NCBI RefSeq assembly: GCF_900184035.1
Contig: NZ_FXWP01000009.1
Coordinates: 558,001-622,000 of the forward strand
DNA length: 64,000 nt
Source of the DNA: Kosakonia pseudosacchari
GTDB lineage: Bacteria > Pseudomonadota > Gammaproteobacteria > Enterobacterales > Enterobacteriaceae
Reading direction: 5' to 3'
The notes under the pieces were generated by a model. That model made no database searches. It was not told where the DNA came from and saw only the letters and a program-made list of their open reading frames with translations. Positions within the stretch are counted from its first letter, which is position 1, and each line of letters starts with the position of its first letter. Shown piece by piece: positions 30,984 to 41,090 of the stretch. The position numbers and the translations under genes were made by a program.

Positions 30984-31274
30984 ATGGGCAGCGATGGTAT
31001 TACTCGCTACGTAGTTGAGGTCAAATTTCATGACCAAACGCTGACAGACATCAACGAGCTCAATAACCACTTTACACGTGCCGGCTTTCTCCTCACGATG
31101 GCAGATGATAACGGCAACGTACACGATCTTGGCACCAATACGTTCGGTTTCATCAGTGCGCTAAGTGAAAAAGATGTTCAGGCGCTGGCAAGCGGGCTTG
31201 CTGAAAGCGCTGTAGACGAAGAGACGGAAATCACGGTCACCACCTGGGAAGCGTTCCAGAAGCAGGAACATTAA
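30984..31274 (+). CDS. ydiZ: YdiZ, GhoS-family (DUF2622) protein
   Basis: This 96-residue protein has the length of E. coli YdiZ and the DUF2622 fold pattern: a beta strand (RYVVEVKF), a helix (LTDINELNNHFTRAGF), a strand pair around LLTMADDNGNVHDLGTNTFGFI and a second helix SEKDVQALASGLAES. GhoS, the antitoxin of the type V GhoT-GhoS system, is an endoribonuclease of this family. No GhoT-like toxin is encoded next to it. Whether YdiZ cleaves RNA is not known. ACGAGGTG precedes the start. Confidence 0.88.
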   Translation: MGSDGITRYVVEVKFHDQTLTDINELNNHFTRAGFLLTMADDNGNVHDLGTNTFGFISALSEKDVQALASGLAESAVDEETEITVTTWEAFQKQEH

Positions 31275-31378
31275 GTGCCTTTCCACCGTTGCGTATGCCG
31301 GGCGTGCGGTAAGTCGGATTTTTCAACAGCTGTAGTGCGCTAACCTTATGATCTGGCTGATTACATGGGAGAGACATC

Positions 31379-32239
31379 ATGTGGCAAGCGATAAGTGGTC
31401 TGTTAAGCGAACAACTGGGTGAAGGCGAAATTGAACAACGCGACGAACTGCCCGGTGGCGAAATCCATGCCGCGTGGCACGTACGCTACGCCGGGCGCGA
31501 TCTCTTCGTAAAGTGTGATGATCGCGCACTGCTGCCCATTTTTACGGCCGAAGCCGACCAGCTCGCCCTGCTGGCACGCAGTAATACCGTGCGTGTCCCT
31601 GCGGTTTGGGCGGTGGGAAGCGACCGCGACTACAGCTTTCTGGTCATGGAGTATCTTCCTGCACGTCCGCTTGATGCGCACAACGCGTTTATGCTCGGTC
31701 AGCAGTTAGCGCGCCTGCACCAGTGGAGCGATCAGCCGCAGTTTGGCCTCGACTTCGATAACGATCTTTCCACCACGCCGCAGCCCAACGCATGGCAGCG
31801 CCGCTGGTCAACGTTTTTTGCGGAGCAACGTATTGGCTGGCAGTTAGAGCTGGCCGCGGAAAGAGGGCTGGAGTTTGGCAATATCGATGCGATTGTCGAA
31901 CACGTTCAACAACGGTTGAGCTCTCACCAACCGCAGCCCTCGCTATTACATGGCGATCTTTGGTCGGCCAATTGCGCGCTTGGGCCTGACGGCCCTTACA
32001 TCTATGACCCGGCTTGCTACTGGGGTGACCGTGAGTGTGACCTGGCGATGCTCCCCCTGCACCCGGACCAGCCGCCGCAAATCTATGACGGTTACCAGTC
32101 CATCTCCCCGCTCCCCTCTGATTTTCTCGATCGCCAACCCCTTTACCAGCTGTACACGTTGTTTAACCGGGCAATCTTATTCGGTGGAGAACATCTGGTG
32201 AATGCGCAAAAAGCGCTGGATCGCGTGCTGGCGGCGTGA
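31379..32239 (+). CDS. yniA: YniA, fructosamine kinase family protein
   Basis: A 286-residue protein of the fructosamine/ketosamine-3-kinase family, which phosphorylates sugars attached to amines and so triggers deglycation. The kinase motifs are visible: LLHGDLWSAN near 190-199 (catalytic Asp) and IYDPACYWGDRECDLAM near 208-224 (metal-binding Asp). It follows ydiZ by about 100 bases and ends convergently with yniB. Confidence 0.93.
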   Translation: MWQAISGLLSEQLGEGEIEQRDELPGGEIHAAWHVRYAGRDLFVKCDDRALLPIFTAEADQLALLARSNTVRVPAVWAVGSDRDYSFLVMEYLPARPLDAHNAFMLGQQLARLHQWSDQPQFGLDFDNDLSTTPQPNAWQRRWSTFFAEQRIGWQLELAAERGLEFGNIDAIVEHVQQRLSSHQPQPSLLHGDLWSANCALGPDGPYIYDPACYWGDRECDLAMLPLHPDQPPQIYDGYQSISPLPSDFLDRQPLYQLYTLFNRAILFGGEHLVNAQKALDRVLAA

Positions 32240-32252
32240 GTGTTGTTCTCAG

Positions 32253-32275
32253 ACCCGGGGCGCAACGCCTCGGGT
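32253..32275 (+). terminator. Hairpin between yniA and yniB
   Basis: ACCCGGGGCG and CGCCTCGGGT pair with one interruption around CAA, followed by TTTGGGT. It probably ends yniA and perhaps yniB transcripts. Confidence 0.6.
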
Positions 32276-32282
32276 TTGGGTA

Positions 32283-32819
32283 TTACAGGAAACCGAGCAG
32301 CGTAAAGAAGAAATAACCGGCAACAATAATGAGCACCGGTAATATGTAGAGCGGGAATATTTGCAGAAAGATGGTGTGATGCGGCACCACAATGCGAGCT
32401 TCAATCTGTTCGCGCGTTAACCCTTCCGGCCCTTTGGCTTTCTCGAGGATCATCTGATTTTCCACGCCTTCACGCAGAAAACGCGCCTGGCGACTCATGC
32501 GCGCACCGGACGCCTGCAGCGCCAGCCCGACAAAGATCAGCACATAAATAATCCAGAACATAATGTTCAGGCTTTGGTGGAAATCGGGTGTTGGTGAGTT
32601 GTACCAAAAAAGATTCAGGAACGGCGTGTTAAAACGCATCATCTCAATGATTACATGGGCGAAATCAAGCATTACGGCATTAATGCCCGGCTGTTTTTCG
32701 CTGTGATCGTACATAAATTTCAGTACAGAAATGATTGTCGAAATGACGGCTGGAATAAAAATCACCCAACCCAGGACGCGTTTCAGTACGGCGATGCGTC
32801 CAGCTTGTTGATACGTCAT
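32283..32819 (-). CDS. yniB: YniB, integral membrane protein of unknown function
   Basis: The start MTYQQAGRIAVLKRVLGW at 32819 gives 178 residues, the E. coli length; an ATG 24 bases upstream was rejected. Hydrophobic segments lie at about residues 15-37, 83-102 and 150-177, with a charged Arg/Glu-rich loop (about 107-140) between the second and third. No catalytic motif was seen. It is divergent from hxpB. Confidence 0.9.
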   Translation of the reverse strand: MTYQQAGRIAVLKRVLGWVIFIPAVISTIISVLKFMYDHSEKQPGINAVMLDFAHVIIEMMRFNTPFLNLFWYNSPTPDFHQSLNIMFWIIYVLIFVGLALQASGARMSRQARFLREGVENQMILEKAKGPEGLTREQIEARIVVPHHTIFLQIFPLYILPVLIIVAGYFFFTLLGFL

Positions 32820-32963
32820 GGATTCCCCTTGTAAGTGACGCACTGTTTGCGCCTTAGTCTACCTGCTGATAACCATTTTCGCCTGATCTTTAAAGGCAGT
32901 ATGATGAATGCTTAACCATAATTTCGCTTTTACCCCTGCAAAATCCGTGAATAGAGAGGTGTT

Positions 32964-33632
32964 ATGTCTGCCCCGCGACAAATTCTTGCTGCCATTTTTG
33001 ATATGGATGGATTACTGATTGACTCTGAACCGCTCTGGGATCGCGCCGAACTTGAAGTTGTGGCTGGCCTTGGGGTTGATATTTCAAGACGCAATGAGTT
33101 GCCCGATACGCTTGGCCTGCGCATCGATATGGTAGTTGAAATGTGGTATGCCCAGCAGCCCTGGAATGGTCCGGGCTGTCAGGAAGTCACCGAGAGAATC
33201 ATTCAGCGCGCCATCTCTCTGGTTGAAGAAAAGCGCCCGTTGCTGCCGGGTGTACGTGAAGCCATCGCGCTGTGTAAGGACAGCGGGCTGTCGGTTGGAC
33301 TGGCATCCGCATCGCCGCTGCATATGCTGGAAAAAGTGCTGACCATGTTCGATCTACGCGACAGTTTCGACGCACTCGCCTCAGCGGAAAAGCTCCCCTA
33401 CAGCAAGCCGCACCCGCAGGTTTATCTGGACTGCGCGGCAAAACTTGGGGTAGATCCGCTCACGTGTGTAGCGCTGGAAGATTCGGTTAACGGCATGATT
33501 GCCAGCAAAGCGGCGCGGATGCGTTCCATCGTTGTGCCGGATGCCGAACATCGCGCGGACCCGCGCTATGTCCTTGCTAACGTGAAACTAGAAAGCCTCG
33601 AACAGCTCACTCCCGAACATCTGCGCGGTTAA
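32964..33632 (+). CDS. hxpB: Hexitol phosphatase B (2-deoxyglucose-6-phosphatase), HAD family
   Basis: HxpB (YniC) removes phosphate from 2-deoxyglucose 6-phosphate, mannitol 1-phosphate and sorbitol 6-phosphate. The 222-residue protein has HAD motif I FDMDGLLIDSE with nucleophile Asp13 and Asp15, motif II in SVGLASASPLHMLEKV, Lys in EKLPYSKPHP, and motif III in ALEDSVNGMIAS. AGAGGTG precedes the start at suitable spacing. Confidence 0.96.
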   Translation: MSAPRQILAAIFDMDGLLIDSEPLWDRAELEVVAGLGVDISRRNELPDTLGLRIDMVVEMWYAQQPWNGPGCQEVTERIIQRAISLVEEKRPLLPGVREAIALCKDSGLSVGLASASPLHMLEKVLTMFDLRDSFDALASAEKLPYSKPHPQVYLDCAAKLGVDPLTCVALEDSVNGMIASKAARMRSIVVPDAEHRADPRYVLANVKLESLEQLTPEHLRG

Positions 33633-33642
33633 TTTTGCCTGC

Positions 33643-33662
33643 GGGGTGATACAGATCACCCC
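33643..33662 (+). terminator. hxpB terminator hairpin
   Basis: GGGGTGATACAGATCACCCC is an 8-bp stem with a 4-base loop. ATTACATCTCATTTTT follows, so the T tract is displaced. Confidence 0.6.
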
Positions 33663-33677
33663 ATTACATCTCATTTT

Positions 33678-33692
33678 TGAAACGCTATTTCA
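33678..33692. promoter_or_regulatory. Palindromic candidate operator upstream of kduD
   Basis: TGAAACGCTATTTCA has exact TGAAA/TTTCA arms in a T-rich setting. It resembles the KdgR box used by pectin and hexuronate catabolic genes but is one base shorter in spacing than the usual form. Confidence 0.35.
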
Positions 33693-33779
33693 TTTTTATT
33701 TGTATTTTCTTTGTCCGCCTTCTATTCTGATCTTCAGGCGCAGATGCCGATGACAACAATTTATAACGCCGGAGTAAAT

Positions 33780-34541
33780 ATGATACTGGAAGCCTTTAAG
33801 CTTACGGGTAAAGTGGCTATCGTCACCGGGTGCGACACCGGGCTGGGTCAGGGAATGGCATTAGGGCTTGCGGAAGCGGGCTGCGATATCGTCGGTGTTG
33901 GCCGCAAAGTGCCTCAGGAAACCGCCTCCCGCGTGCAGGCCTTAGGACGCCGTTTCCATGCTATTCAGGCAGACCTTCGCCACCAGCACGGTCTGGAGGA
34001 GGTGGTAAAACAAGCCGTAGCGACATTTGGGCACATCAACATTCTGGTGAATAACGCGGGTACGATTCGCCGCTGCGATGCCATTGATTTCAGTGAGCAA
34101 GACTGGGATGACGTGATGAATCTGAACCTGAAAACAGTATTTTTTCTCTCTCAGGCGGTGGCACGGCAATTTATCGCTCAGGGTGATGGCGGAAAAATCA
34201 TCAACATCGCCTCGATGCTCTCGTATCAGGGCGGTATTCGCGTGCCTTCATATACGGCGTCCAAGAGCGGCGTCATGGGGCTGACGCGTTTACTGGCAAA
34301 CGAATGGGCGCCACATCAGATTAACGTGAATGCGATAGCACCCGGCTATATGGTGACCAATAACACACAGCAACTGCGGGAAGATGCGGAGCGCAGCCAG
34401 GAGATCCTTGACCGTATCCCGGCTGGGCGCTGGGGTGAACCAGAAGATCTGAAAGGCGCTGCGGTATTCCTGGCCTCAAAAGCGGCGGATTATATTAATG
34501 GTTACACCCTTGCCGTCGATGGTGGCTGGCTGGCGCGTTAA
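33780..34541 (+). CDS. kduD: 2-dehydro-3-deoxy-D-gluconate 5-dehydrogenase KduD
   Basis: KduD is an NAD-dependent short-chain dehydrogenase interconverting 2,5-diketo-3-deoxygluconate and 2-keto-3-deoxygluconate in hexuronate/pectin breakdown. The ATG at 33780 has GGAGT 7 bases upstream and gives 253 residues, the E. coli KduD length. The cofactor loop TGCDTGLGQG is at 16-25, NNAG near 89-92, and the Ser-Tyr-Lys catalytic set lies in NIASMLS and PSYTASKSG. In E. coli kduD sits with kduI elsewhere; here it stands alone between hxpB and ydjM. Confidence 0.9.
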   Translation: MILEAFKLTGKVAIVTGCDTGLGQGMALGLAEAGCDIVGVGRKVPQETASRVQALGRRFHAIQADLRHQHGLEEVVKQAVATFGHINILVNNAGTIRRCDAIDFSEQDWDDVMNLNLKTVFFLSQAVARQFIAQGDGGKIINIASMLSYQGGIRVPSYTASKSGVMGLTRLLANEWAPHQINVNAIAPGYMVTNNTQQLREDAERSQEILDRIPAGRWGEPEDLKGAAVFLASKAADYINGYTLAVDGGWLAR

Positions 34542-34588
34542 GCGTTCAGGATTGTGACAAAGAGTTACACCGTCACCTCTTCCGCCTA

Positions 34589-34622
34589 CTGTACAAACAT
34601 CCTATACTGTATGCATCGACAG
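34589..34622. promoter_or_regulatory. LexA (SOS) boxes of ydjM
   Basis: CTGTATGCATCGACAG at 34607-34622 fits CTG-N10-CAG. A weaker half-conserved site, CTGTACAAACATCCTA, lies at 34589-34604. E. coli ydjM also has tandem LexA boxes. Confidence 0.85.
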
Positions 34623-34638
34623 TTGAGTGAGTTTGACC

Positions 34639-35229
34639 ATGACGGCGGAAGGACACCTGCTTTTTTCCATTGCTTGCGCGGTGTTTTCCAAAAACGCTGA
34701 GTTAACGCCTGTCCTTGCTCAGGGTGACTGGTGGCATATTGTCCCGTCCGCTATTCTCACCTGTCTGCTGCCGGATATCGATCATCCCAAATCCTTTCTC
34801 GGTCAGCGCCTGAAGTGGATATCAAAACCTGTCGCCCGCGCTTTCGGGCATCGCGGATTTACGCATAGCCTGCTGGCGGTTTTTCTGGCACTGACGCTCT
34901 TTTATTTAAAAGTGCCAGAAAGCTGGATAGTGCCCGCCGATGCGCTACAGGGAATGGTGGTGGGTTATCTCAGCCATATTCTGGCGGACATGCTTACTCC
35001 TGCCGGCGTACCGCTGCTCTGGCCATGCCGCTGGCGCTTTCGTCTGCCGCTGCTGGTGCCGCAAAAAGGGAATCAACTGGAGCGCGTACTTTGTATGGCA
35101 TTGTTTACTTATGCGGTATGGATGCCGCAAACCTTGCCCGAAAACGGTGCAGTCCGCTGGTCCTCACACATAATAACGTCGCTGCAAGATCAGTTTAATC
35201 GCTTTATTCATCAGCAATCTGACCATTAA
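34639..35229 (+). CDS. ydjM: YdjM, LexA-regulated membrane-bound hydrolase-like protein
   Basis: The start [16 protein letters not shown] gives 196 residues, matching E. coli. It belongs to the YdjM/YbcI DUF457 family with four to five membrane segments and conserved metal-ligand-like motifs [10 protein letters not shown] near 48-57 and FGHRGFTHS near 72-80, then [17 protein letters not shown]. It is SOS-induced in E. coli; the LexA site directly upstream supports the same here. The substrate is unknown. Confidence 0.93.
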   Translation: MTAEGHLLFSIACAVFSKNAELTPVLAQGDWWHIVPSAILTCLLPDIDHPKSFLGQRLKWISKPVARAFGHRGFTHSLLAVFLALTLFYLKVPESWIVPADALQGMVVGYLSHILADMLTPAGVPLLWPCRWRFRLPLLVPQKGNQLERVLCMALFTYAVWMPQTLPENGAVRWSSHIITSLQDQFNRFIHQQSDH

Positions 35230-35359
35230 ACCGTCATTTTCCCGACTTTTGATATATACCATTCCATTTGGATATAAGCCTGTTCCGGCACATCTGATAA
35301 CCTTGCGCAACAGGAACGGCCGAGAAGGCCGACCGAATAATGATATCAGGAGAACGGGG

Positions 35360-36751
35360 ATGAATTTTCCACTCATCGCGAACGTGGTAGTGTTCGTGGC
35401 ACTGCTGTTTTTGCTGGCGCAGGCGCGTCACAAACAGTGGAGCCTGGCAAAAAAAGTACTGGTCGGTTTAGGCCTCGGCGTGATCTTTGGCCTCGCGCTG
35501 CAGGCTATCTATGGTGCTGATAACCCGGTACTGAAAGAGTCCATCCAGTGGTTCAACGTAGTCGGTAATGGCTATGTTCAGTTGCTGCAAATGATTGTCA
35601 TGCCGCTGGTTTTCGCTTCGATTCTGAGCGCCGTTGCGCGTCTGCATAACGCGTCACAACTGGGAAAAATCAGTTTTCTGACCATCGGGACACTGCTGTT
35701 CACCACGCTCATCGCCGCGCTGGTGGGCGTGCTGGTGACCAATCTGTTCGGTTTGACGGCAGAAGGTCTGGTGCAGGGTACGGCAGAAACCGCGCGTTTG
35801 AACGCCATTCAGAGCAATTATGTCGGCAAAGTAGCCGATCTCACCGTGCCGCAATTGCTGCTCTCTTTCGTACCGAAAAACCCGTTTGCCGACCTGACCG
35901 GCGCAAACCCAACGTCAATTATCAGCATCGTTATCTTCGCGGCTTTCCTTGGCGTTGCGGCACTGAAGCTGCTGAAAGATGATGCGCCGAAAGGTCAGCG
36001 CGTACTGACCGCTATCGATACGCTGCAAAGCTGGGTGATGAAACTGGTACGCCTTGTGATGCAACTGACACCGTATGGCGTACTGGCGCTGATGACCAAA
36101 GTTGTCGCGGGTTCTAACATTCAGGACATCATTAAACTCGGCAGCTTCGTTATCGCCTCTTACCTTGGCCTGGGCATTATGTTTGTGGTGCATGGTCTGC
36201 TGCTCGGCGTGAACGGCGTTAGCCCGCTGAAATTCTTCCGTAAAGTATGGCCGGTACTGACATTTGCCTTCACCAGCCGCTCCAGCGCTGCGTCCATTCC
36301 GCTGAACGTAGAAGCGCAAACACGTCGCCTGGGTGTACCGGAATCTATCGCCAGCTTCTCCGCCTCTTTTGGCGCAACCATTGGACAGAATGGCTGTGCG
36401 GGTCTTTACCCGGCGATGCTGGCAGTAATGGTAGCCCCGACCGTTGGCATTAACCCGCTAGATCCGCTGTGGATTGCCACCTTAGTCGGGATTGTCACCG
36501 TGAGTTCCGCAGGCGTAGCGGGCGTGGGTGGCGGTGCGACGTTTGCCGCACTTATCGTGCTGCCTGCGCTGGGCCTGCCGGTCACGCTGGTGGCGCTGCT
36601 CATCTCCGTTGAACCGCTTATTGATATGGGCCGTACCGCCCTGAACGTCAGCGGTTCCATGACCGCCGGTACATTGACCAGCCAGTGGCTGAAACAGACC
36701 GATAAAGCTGTGCTGGACAGTGAAGAGGACGCCGAACTGGCGCACCGTTAA
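35360..36751 (+). CDS. tcyP: L-cystine symporter TcyP (YdjN)
   Basis: TcyP is a DAACS-family sodium/proton-dependent carrier importing L-cystine. The ATG at 35360 behind AGGAGAACGGGG gives 463 residues, the E. coli length; a 37-codon upstream extension was rejected. The fingerprint of the family is present: [11 protein letters not shown] near 72-82, the Ser-rich re-entrant loop [14 protein letters not shown] near 310-323, and [16 protein letters not shown] near 341-356. A CysB-type control is likely from E. coli but no site was identified. Confidence 0.96.
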   Translation: MNFPLIANVVVFVALLFLLAQARHKQWSLAKKVLVGLGLGVIFGLALQAIYGADNPVLKESIQWFNVVGNGYVQLLQMIVMPLVFASILSAVARLHNASQLGKISFLTIGTLLFTTLIAALVGVLVTNLFGLTAEGLVQGTAETARLNAIQSNYVGKVADLTVPQLLLSFVPKNPFADLTGANPTSIISIVIFAAFLGVAALKLLKDDAPKGQRVLTAIDTLQSWVMKLVRLVMQLTPYGVLALMTKVVAGSNIQDIIKLGSFVIASYLGLGIMFVVHGLLLGVNGVSPLKFFRKVWPVLTFAFTSRSSAASIPLNVEAQTRRLGVPESIASFSASFGATIGQNGCAGLYPAMLAVMVAPTVGINPLDPLWIATLVGIVTVSSAGVAGVGGGATFAALIVLPALGLPVTLVALLISVEPLIDMGRTALNVSGSMTAGTLTSQWLKQTDKAVLDSEEDAELAHR

Positions 36752-36801
36752 TCACCCGGCATGAAATAACCGATGCCTCTGTTTGAGGGGCACCGTTTGA
36801 T

Positions 36802-36836
36802 AAAAAAACCGCCTGTAATAACAGGCGGTTTTTTTT
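36802..36836. terminator. Bidirectional terminator between tcyP and cedA
   Basis: AAAAAAACCGCCTGT and ACAGGCGGTTTTTTTT form a long stem around AATA. It serves both convergent genes and overlaps the cedA stop. Confidence 0.92.
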
Positions 36837-37077
36837 ACTCTTCCTCTATCTCGCCTTCCTGGCGCATTTGCAACGCCCAGCGCTGAGCGGCTTCCGGAAC
36901 GCTAAAGATCGGCGAGCGGCGAAACTTTTCCCCCATCAACACAAACGCCACATACTTGCCACGCAGCAACCAGACATCACGATAGCCATCCACTTTTGAG
37001 GCGTGTTCGGGGGGAGCCGGTTCGACGCGCGGGACATAGCTGATAATGGCTCGGTTTTGTTGACGATAAGATTTCAT
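36835..37077 (-). CDS. cedA: Cell division modulator CedA
   Basis: This 80-residue protein corresponds to E. coli CedA, a small DNA-binding protein that restores division in dnaAcos cells and has been found with RNA polymerase. Its three-stranded sheet core is seen as DGYRDVWLLRGKYVAFVLMG and the helix PEAAQRWALQMRQEGE. The N-terminal 25 residues are basic and likely flexible. The stop lies within the terminator T tract. Confidence 0.93.
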   Translation of the reverse strand: MKSYRQQNRAIISYVPRVEPAPPEHASKVDGYRDVWLLRGKYVAFVLMGEKFRRSPIFSVPEAAQRWALQMRQEGEIEEE

Positions 37078-37225
37078 AAGCGATGCGTTCTACAGACAAA
37101 TTCTACAAACATTAAAGACCTATCATAGCCGATTGTGAGCTTGTGCGTCGCGCCTGGAACCACTTTCTCTGATTTTTCACCTCCATTCTGTCTCCTGATT
37201 AACCAGGTTAACGCAGCACGTTGTT

Positions 37226-37232
37226 CTATAGT
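37226..37232 (+). promoter_or_regulatory. Candidate sigma-S -10 element of katE
   Basis: CTATAGT with a preceding T and following TAG resembles the sigma-S extended -10 (CTATACT). It lies about 60 bases before the katE ATG. katE is a classical RpoS gene. Confidence 0.5.
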
Positions 37233-37292
37233 TAGAAGGGTTTTAAGGAAACATCGACCATTTTTCAGCAATGAAAACAGGAGACGAGTTCA

Positions 37293-39548
37293 ATGTCGCA
37301 CAATGAGAAAGACCCACATCATCACGCCCCGGTCCATGACGCAAACGAATCCCGCCCAGGGCTGGATTCCCTTGCCCCTGAGGACAATTCCCACCGCCCT
37401 TCCCCGCGTCCCACAGCACCTGGCGAGCAACCGACCGCGCCAGGGAGTATGAAAGCGCCGGACACGTCGAATGACAAACTGAACGCGCTGGAGCCTTACC
37501 GAAAGGGCGGCGAGAATTATCCCCTTACCACTAACCAGGGCGTGCGCATCGCCGATGATCAAAACTCCCTGCGCGCGGGAAAACGCGGCCCAACACTGCT
37601 GGAAGATTTTATCCTGCGGGAGAAAATCACCCATTTCGACCATGAACGTATCCCCGAACGTATCGTGCATGCACGCGGGTCGGCAGCGCATGGTTACTTT
37701 CAGCCTTATCGCAGCCTGAGCGATATTACCAAAGCGGATTTTCTCTCTGATGCGGATAAAATCACCCCGGTTTTTGTCCGTTTTTCTACAGTGCAAGGCG
37801 GCGCGGGTTCAGCGGACACCGTCCGCGACATCCGTGGATTTGCCACCAAGTTCTATACCGAAGAAGGCATTTTTGACCTGGTTGGCAACAATACGCCGGT
37901 CTTTTTCATCCAGGATGCGCATAAATTCCCCGATTTTGTCCATGCGGTAAAACCAGAACCGCACTGGGCGATCCCGCAAGGCCAAAGCGCGCACGACACC
38001 TTCTGGGACTATGTTTCGCTACAGCCGGAAACCTTACACAATGTGATGTGGGCGATGTCCGATCGCGGCATTCCGCGCAGCTATCGCACGATGGAAGGTT
38101 TCGGGATCCACACATTTCGCCTGATCAACGCCGAAGGCAAAGCCACGTTTGTGCGCTTCCACTGGAAACCATTGGCAGGCAAAGCATCGCTGGTGTGGGA
38201 CGAATCGCAAAAACTGACCGGGCGCGACCCGGACTTCCACCGTCGCGAGTTATGGGAAGCCATTGAGGCAGGTGATTACCCGGAGTATGAGCTGGGTTTA
38301 CAGCTGATCCCGGAAGAGGATGAATTCAAATTTGATTTCGACCTGCTGGACCCAACCAAGCTGATCCCCGAAGAGCTAGTTCCCGTACAGCGTGTCGGTA
38401 AAATGGTGTTAAACCGTAACCCGGATAACTTTTTTGCTGAAAACGAGCAGGCTGCGTTCCATCCAGGGCATATCGTGCCGGGCCTCGATTTTACCAATGA
38501 CCCGCTGCTGCAGGGGCGTCTGTTCTCCTATACCGATACGCAAATCAGCCGGCTTGGCGGGCCGAACTTCCATGAAATCCCCATCAACCGCCCGACTTGC
38601 CCGTACCATAATCTGCAGCGCGACGGCATGCACCGCATGGAGATTGATACGAATCCCGCCAACTATGAACCGAACTCCATCAACGATAACTGGCCGCGGG
38701 AAACACCGCCCGGCCCGAAACGAGGCGGTTTCGAAACCTACCAGGAACGCGTCGAAGGGGAAAAAATTCGCGAGCGCAGCCCCTCATTCGGTGAATATTA
38801 CGCGCATCCGCGCCTGTTCTGGTTAAGCCAGACGCCGTTTGAACAACGTCATATTATTGACGCTTTCAGCTTCGAGCTGAGCAAAGTGGTGCGCGCGTAT
38901 ATTCGTGAACGCGTGGTGGATCACCTGGCGCACATCGACATTCATCTGGCGCAAGGCGTAGCGGAAAACCTCGGCATCACCTTGAGCGATGATCAGTTAA
39001 ATATCGCCCCGCCGCCAGAGGTGAATGGCTTGAAAAAAGATCCGTCGCTGAGTCTTTATGCCGTCCCGGATGGTAACGTGAAAGGCCGGGTGGTAGCCAT
39101 TTTACTGCATGATAAGGTCAGCGCGACGGATGTACTCAATGTATTGCAGGGGCTGAAAGCCAAAGGCGTTCATAGCAAACTGCTCTATGCGCGAATGGGC
39201 AACGTGACAGCGGATGACGGCTCTGAATTACCGATTGCCGCAACCTTCGCCGGATCGCCGTCGCTGACGGTAGATGGCGTTATTGTTCCCGGCGGCGATA
39301 TCAGCGATATCCTGCAAAATGGCGATGCGAAATATTATTTGCTGGAAGCCTATAAGCACCTGAAAACTATCGCGCTTGCCGGTGATGCGCGGCAGTTTAA
39401 GCGCTTACTGGATGTGGATGAGCAGGGAGAGGATGGTATTGTCGAGGCGGATAGCGCCACGGCGAATTTTATTGATGATTTTCTGACGCATCTTGCGGCG
39501 CACCGCGTCTGGTCGCGCATCAGCAAAATCGATAGCATTCCGGCGTAA
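37293..39548 (+). CDS. katE: Catalase HPII
   Basis: HPII is the stationary-phase, heme d monofunctional catalase. The 751-residue large-subunit form (753 in E. coli) has an N-terminal extension (1-75), the catalase core with catalytic His in [14 protein letters not shown] near residue 126 and Asn near 199, the proximal heme Tyr in RLFSYTDTQ near 413, and the C-terminal flavodoxin-like domain (about 595-751). The start follows a GGAGACGAG site. The gene is monocistronic and ends at a strong terminator. Confidence 0.98.
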   Translation: MSHNEKDPHHHAPVHDANESRPGLDSLAPEDNSHRPSPRPTAPGEQPTAPGSMKAPDTSNDKLNALEPYRKGGENYPLTTNQGVRIADDQNSLRAGKRGPTLLEDFILREKITHFDHERIPERIVHARGSAAHGYFQPYRSLSDITKADFLSDADKITPVFVRFSTVQGGAGSADTVRDIRGFATKFYTEEGIFDLVGNNTPVFFIQDAHKFPDFVHAVKPEPHWAIPQGQSAHDTFWDYVSLQPETLHNVMWAMSDRGIPRSYRTMEGFGIHTFRLINAEGKATFVRFHWKPLAGKASLVWDESQKLTGRDPDFHRRELWEAIEAGDYPEYELGLQLIPEEDEFKFDFDLLDPTKLIPEELVPVQRVGKMVLNRNPDNFFAENEQAAFHPGHIVPGLDFTNDPLLQGRLFSYTDTQISRLGGPNFHEIPINRPTCPYHNLQRDGMHRMEIDTNPANYEPNSINDNWPRETPPGPKRGGFETYQERVEGEKIRERSPSFGEYYAHPRLFWLSQTPFEQRHIIDAFSFELSKVVRAYIRERVVDHLAHIDIHLAQGVAENLGITLSDDQLNIAPPPEVNGLKKDPSLSLYAVPDGNVKGRVVAILLHDKVSATDVLNVLQGLKAKGVHSKLLYARMGNVTADDGSELPIAATFAGSPSLTVDGVIVPGGDISDILQNGDAKYYLLEAYKHLKTIALAGDARQFKRLLDVDEQGEDGIVEADSATANFIDDFLTHLAAHRVWSRISKIDSIPA

Positions 39549-39563
39549 GCGTTATTACAGCCA

Positions 39564-39592
39564 TAAAAAACCGGCCAACTGGCCGGTTTTTT
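39564..39592. terminator. Bidirectional terminator between katE and osmE
   Basis: AAAAAACCGGCCA and TGGCCGGTTTTTT pair around a two- to three-base loop. It separates two convergent genes. Confidence 0.92.
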
Positions 39593-39616
39593 ATTTGCTC
39601 AGGCTATAAACCGAAA

Positions 39617-39955
39617 TTACTGCTTAGCTTGCGGGTCAGTATCATACTCGGCGCAGGTCTGGTAGCCGGAGTTCATGACATGGCCGGTTTCATCCAGCGC
39701 AACGAAATAGGTTTCGGTTTTGCCGTCACGTTGACCCAGAATATAGGTCTGGCAAGTCCCGCGCGCGTGGATCATCGTAACTTCAGAAGAAGGACGGCCA
39801 GCAACCTGCATAACCTGCTGACGGCTCATGCCTTTTTTCACATCTTTTACCACCGGCTGAGAAACCTGATCTTTTGCACGATCGTAAGCCGTACAACCCG
39901 CCAGCATAGTCAGCACTGCAGCTGCGCCCAGAATTCCTGCGATGTTCTTATTCAT
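39617..39955 (-). CDS. osmE: Osmotically inducible lipoprotein OsmE
   Basis: A 112-residue lipoprotein with lipobox LAGC (Cys21). The mature part has the SmpA/BamE-like fold with the conserved stretch [13 protein letters not shown] near 38-50 and a Cys pair (CQTY and TCAEY). E. coli osmE is RpoS- and osmotically induced, and its function is unknown. It converges on katE. Confidence 0.95.
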   Translation of the reverse strand: MNKNIAGILGAAAVLTMLAGCTAYDRAKDQVSQPVVKDVKKGMSRQQVMQVAGRPSSEVTMIHARGTCQTYILGQRDGKTETYFVALDETGHVMNSGYQTCAEYDTDPQAKQ

Positions 39956-40208
39956 ATTCCATCCTCTTTTGTATCCGCTTGTGTATCAGCGTGTTATCTA
40001 AGCCTGGAATATAAAATTGCATTTTTCAACTAACAGAGTGCATCGGCATAACTTTCGGAGAAATCTAATAAAAGTGAAATAAGCTGCTAAAACGCCGTAA
40101 ATTGCGGCACTCAAATCTGTGATCCTTGTCGTTTTACCGCCAAAGGGTTAATTTGGCCCTATTATCTATTTGCACCCTGCAAAGCAGGACAACACAACGG
40201 AGGGGTAA

Positions 40209-41039
40209 ATGACTCTGCAACAAGAGATTATTCAGGCGCTAGGCGTGAAGCCCGCGGTCAATGCCGAAGAAGAAGTTCGCCGCAGCGTGGATTTCCTGAA
40301 AACCTATCTGAAAACCTATCCTTTTTTGCAAACGCTGGTGCTTGGCATTAGCGGCGGCCAGGATTCCACGCTGGCCGGGAAAATCAGCCAGATGGCGATC
40401 AGCGAACTGCGCCAGGAAACGGGCAATCAAGCATATCAGTTTATCGCCGTCCGCCTCCCTTACGGTAAGCAAGCGGATGAACAGGATTGCCAGGATGCCA
40501 TCGCGTTTATTCAGCCGGATCGCGTCCTTACCGTGAATATCAAAGCCTCGGTGCTGGCAAGCGAGCAAGCACTGCGTGAAACCGGCATCGAACTGAGCGA
40601 TTTCGTGCGCGGCAATGAAAAAGCGCGCGAGCGAATGAAAGCGCAATACAGTATTGCAGGCATGACGAAAGGCGTGGTGGTGGGTACCGATCATGCCGCC
40701 GAAGCAGTGACCGGTTTCTTCACCAAATATGGCGATGGTGGCACTGATATCAACCCCCTTTTCCGTCTGAACAAACGCCAGGGTAAACAATTGCTGGCTT
40801 ACCTGGGCTGCCCGGAACATCTTTATAAAAAAGCGCCAACGGCCGATCTGGAAGACGATCGTCCTTCACTGCCGGATGAAGCCGCCCTGGGCGTAACTTA
40901 CGAAAATATCGATGATTATCTGGAAGGAAAAACGCTGGATGCCAGTATCGCGAAAATCATCGAAGGCTGGTATGTGAAAACAGAGCACAAGCGCCGCCCG
41001 CCGATTACCGTATTCGACGATTTCTGGAAACAGAAATAA
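40209..41039 (+). CDS. nadE: NH3-dependent NAD synthetase
   Basis: NadE converts deamido-NAD, ATP and ammonia to NAD, the last step of NAD synthesis. The 276 residues (275 in E. coli) carry the P-loop SGGQDS at 48-53 and [18 protein letters not shown] near 159-176. AACGGAGGGG lies at good distance before the start. A terminator follows immediately. Confidence 0.98.
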   Translation: MTLQQEIIQALGVKPAVNAEEEVRRSVDFLKTYLKTYPFLQTLVLGISGGQDSTLAGKISQMAISELRQETGNQAYQFIAVRLPYGKQADEQDCQDAIAFIQPDRVLTVNIKASVLASEQALRETGIELSDFVRGNEKARERMKAQYSIAGMTKGVVVGTDHAAEAVTGFFTKYGDGGTDINPLFRLNKRQGKQLLAYLGCPEHLYKKAPTADLEDDRPSLPDEAALGVTYENIDDYLEGKTLDASIAKIIEGWYVKTEHKRRPPITVFDDFWKQK

Positions 41040-41044
41040 CCCGC

Positions 41045-41070
41045 AGGCGGCGCAAGCCGCCTCTTTTTTA
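41045..41070 (+). terminator. nadE terminator
   Basis: AGGCGGC-GCAA-GCCGCCT is followed by CTTTTTTTA, six bases after the stop. Confidence 0.92.
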
Positions 41071-41090
41071 GCCACTTATTGACTGCTATA

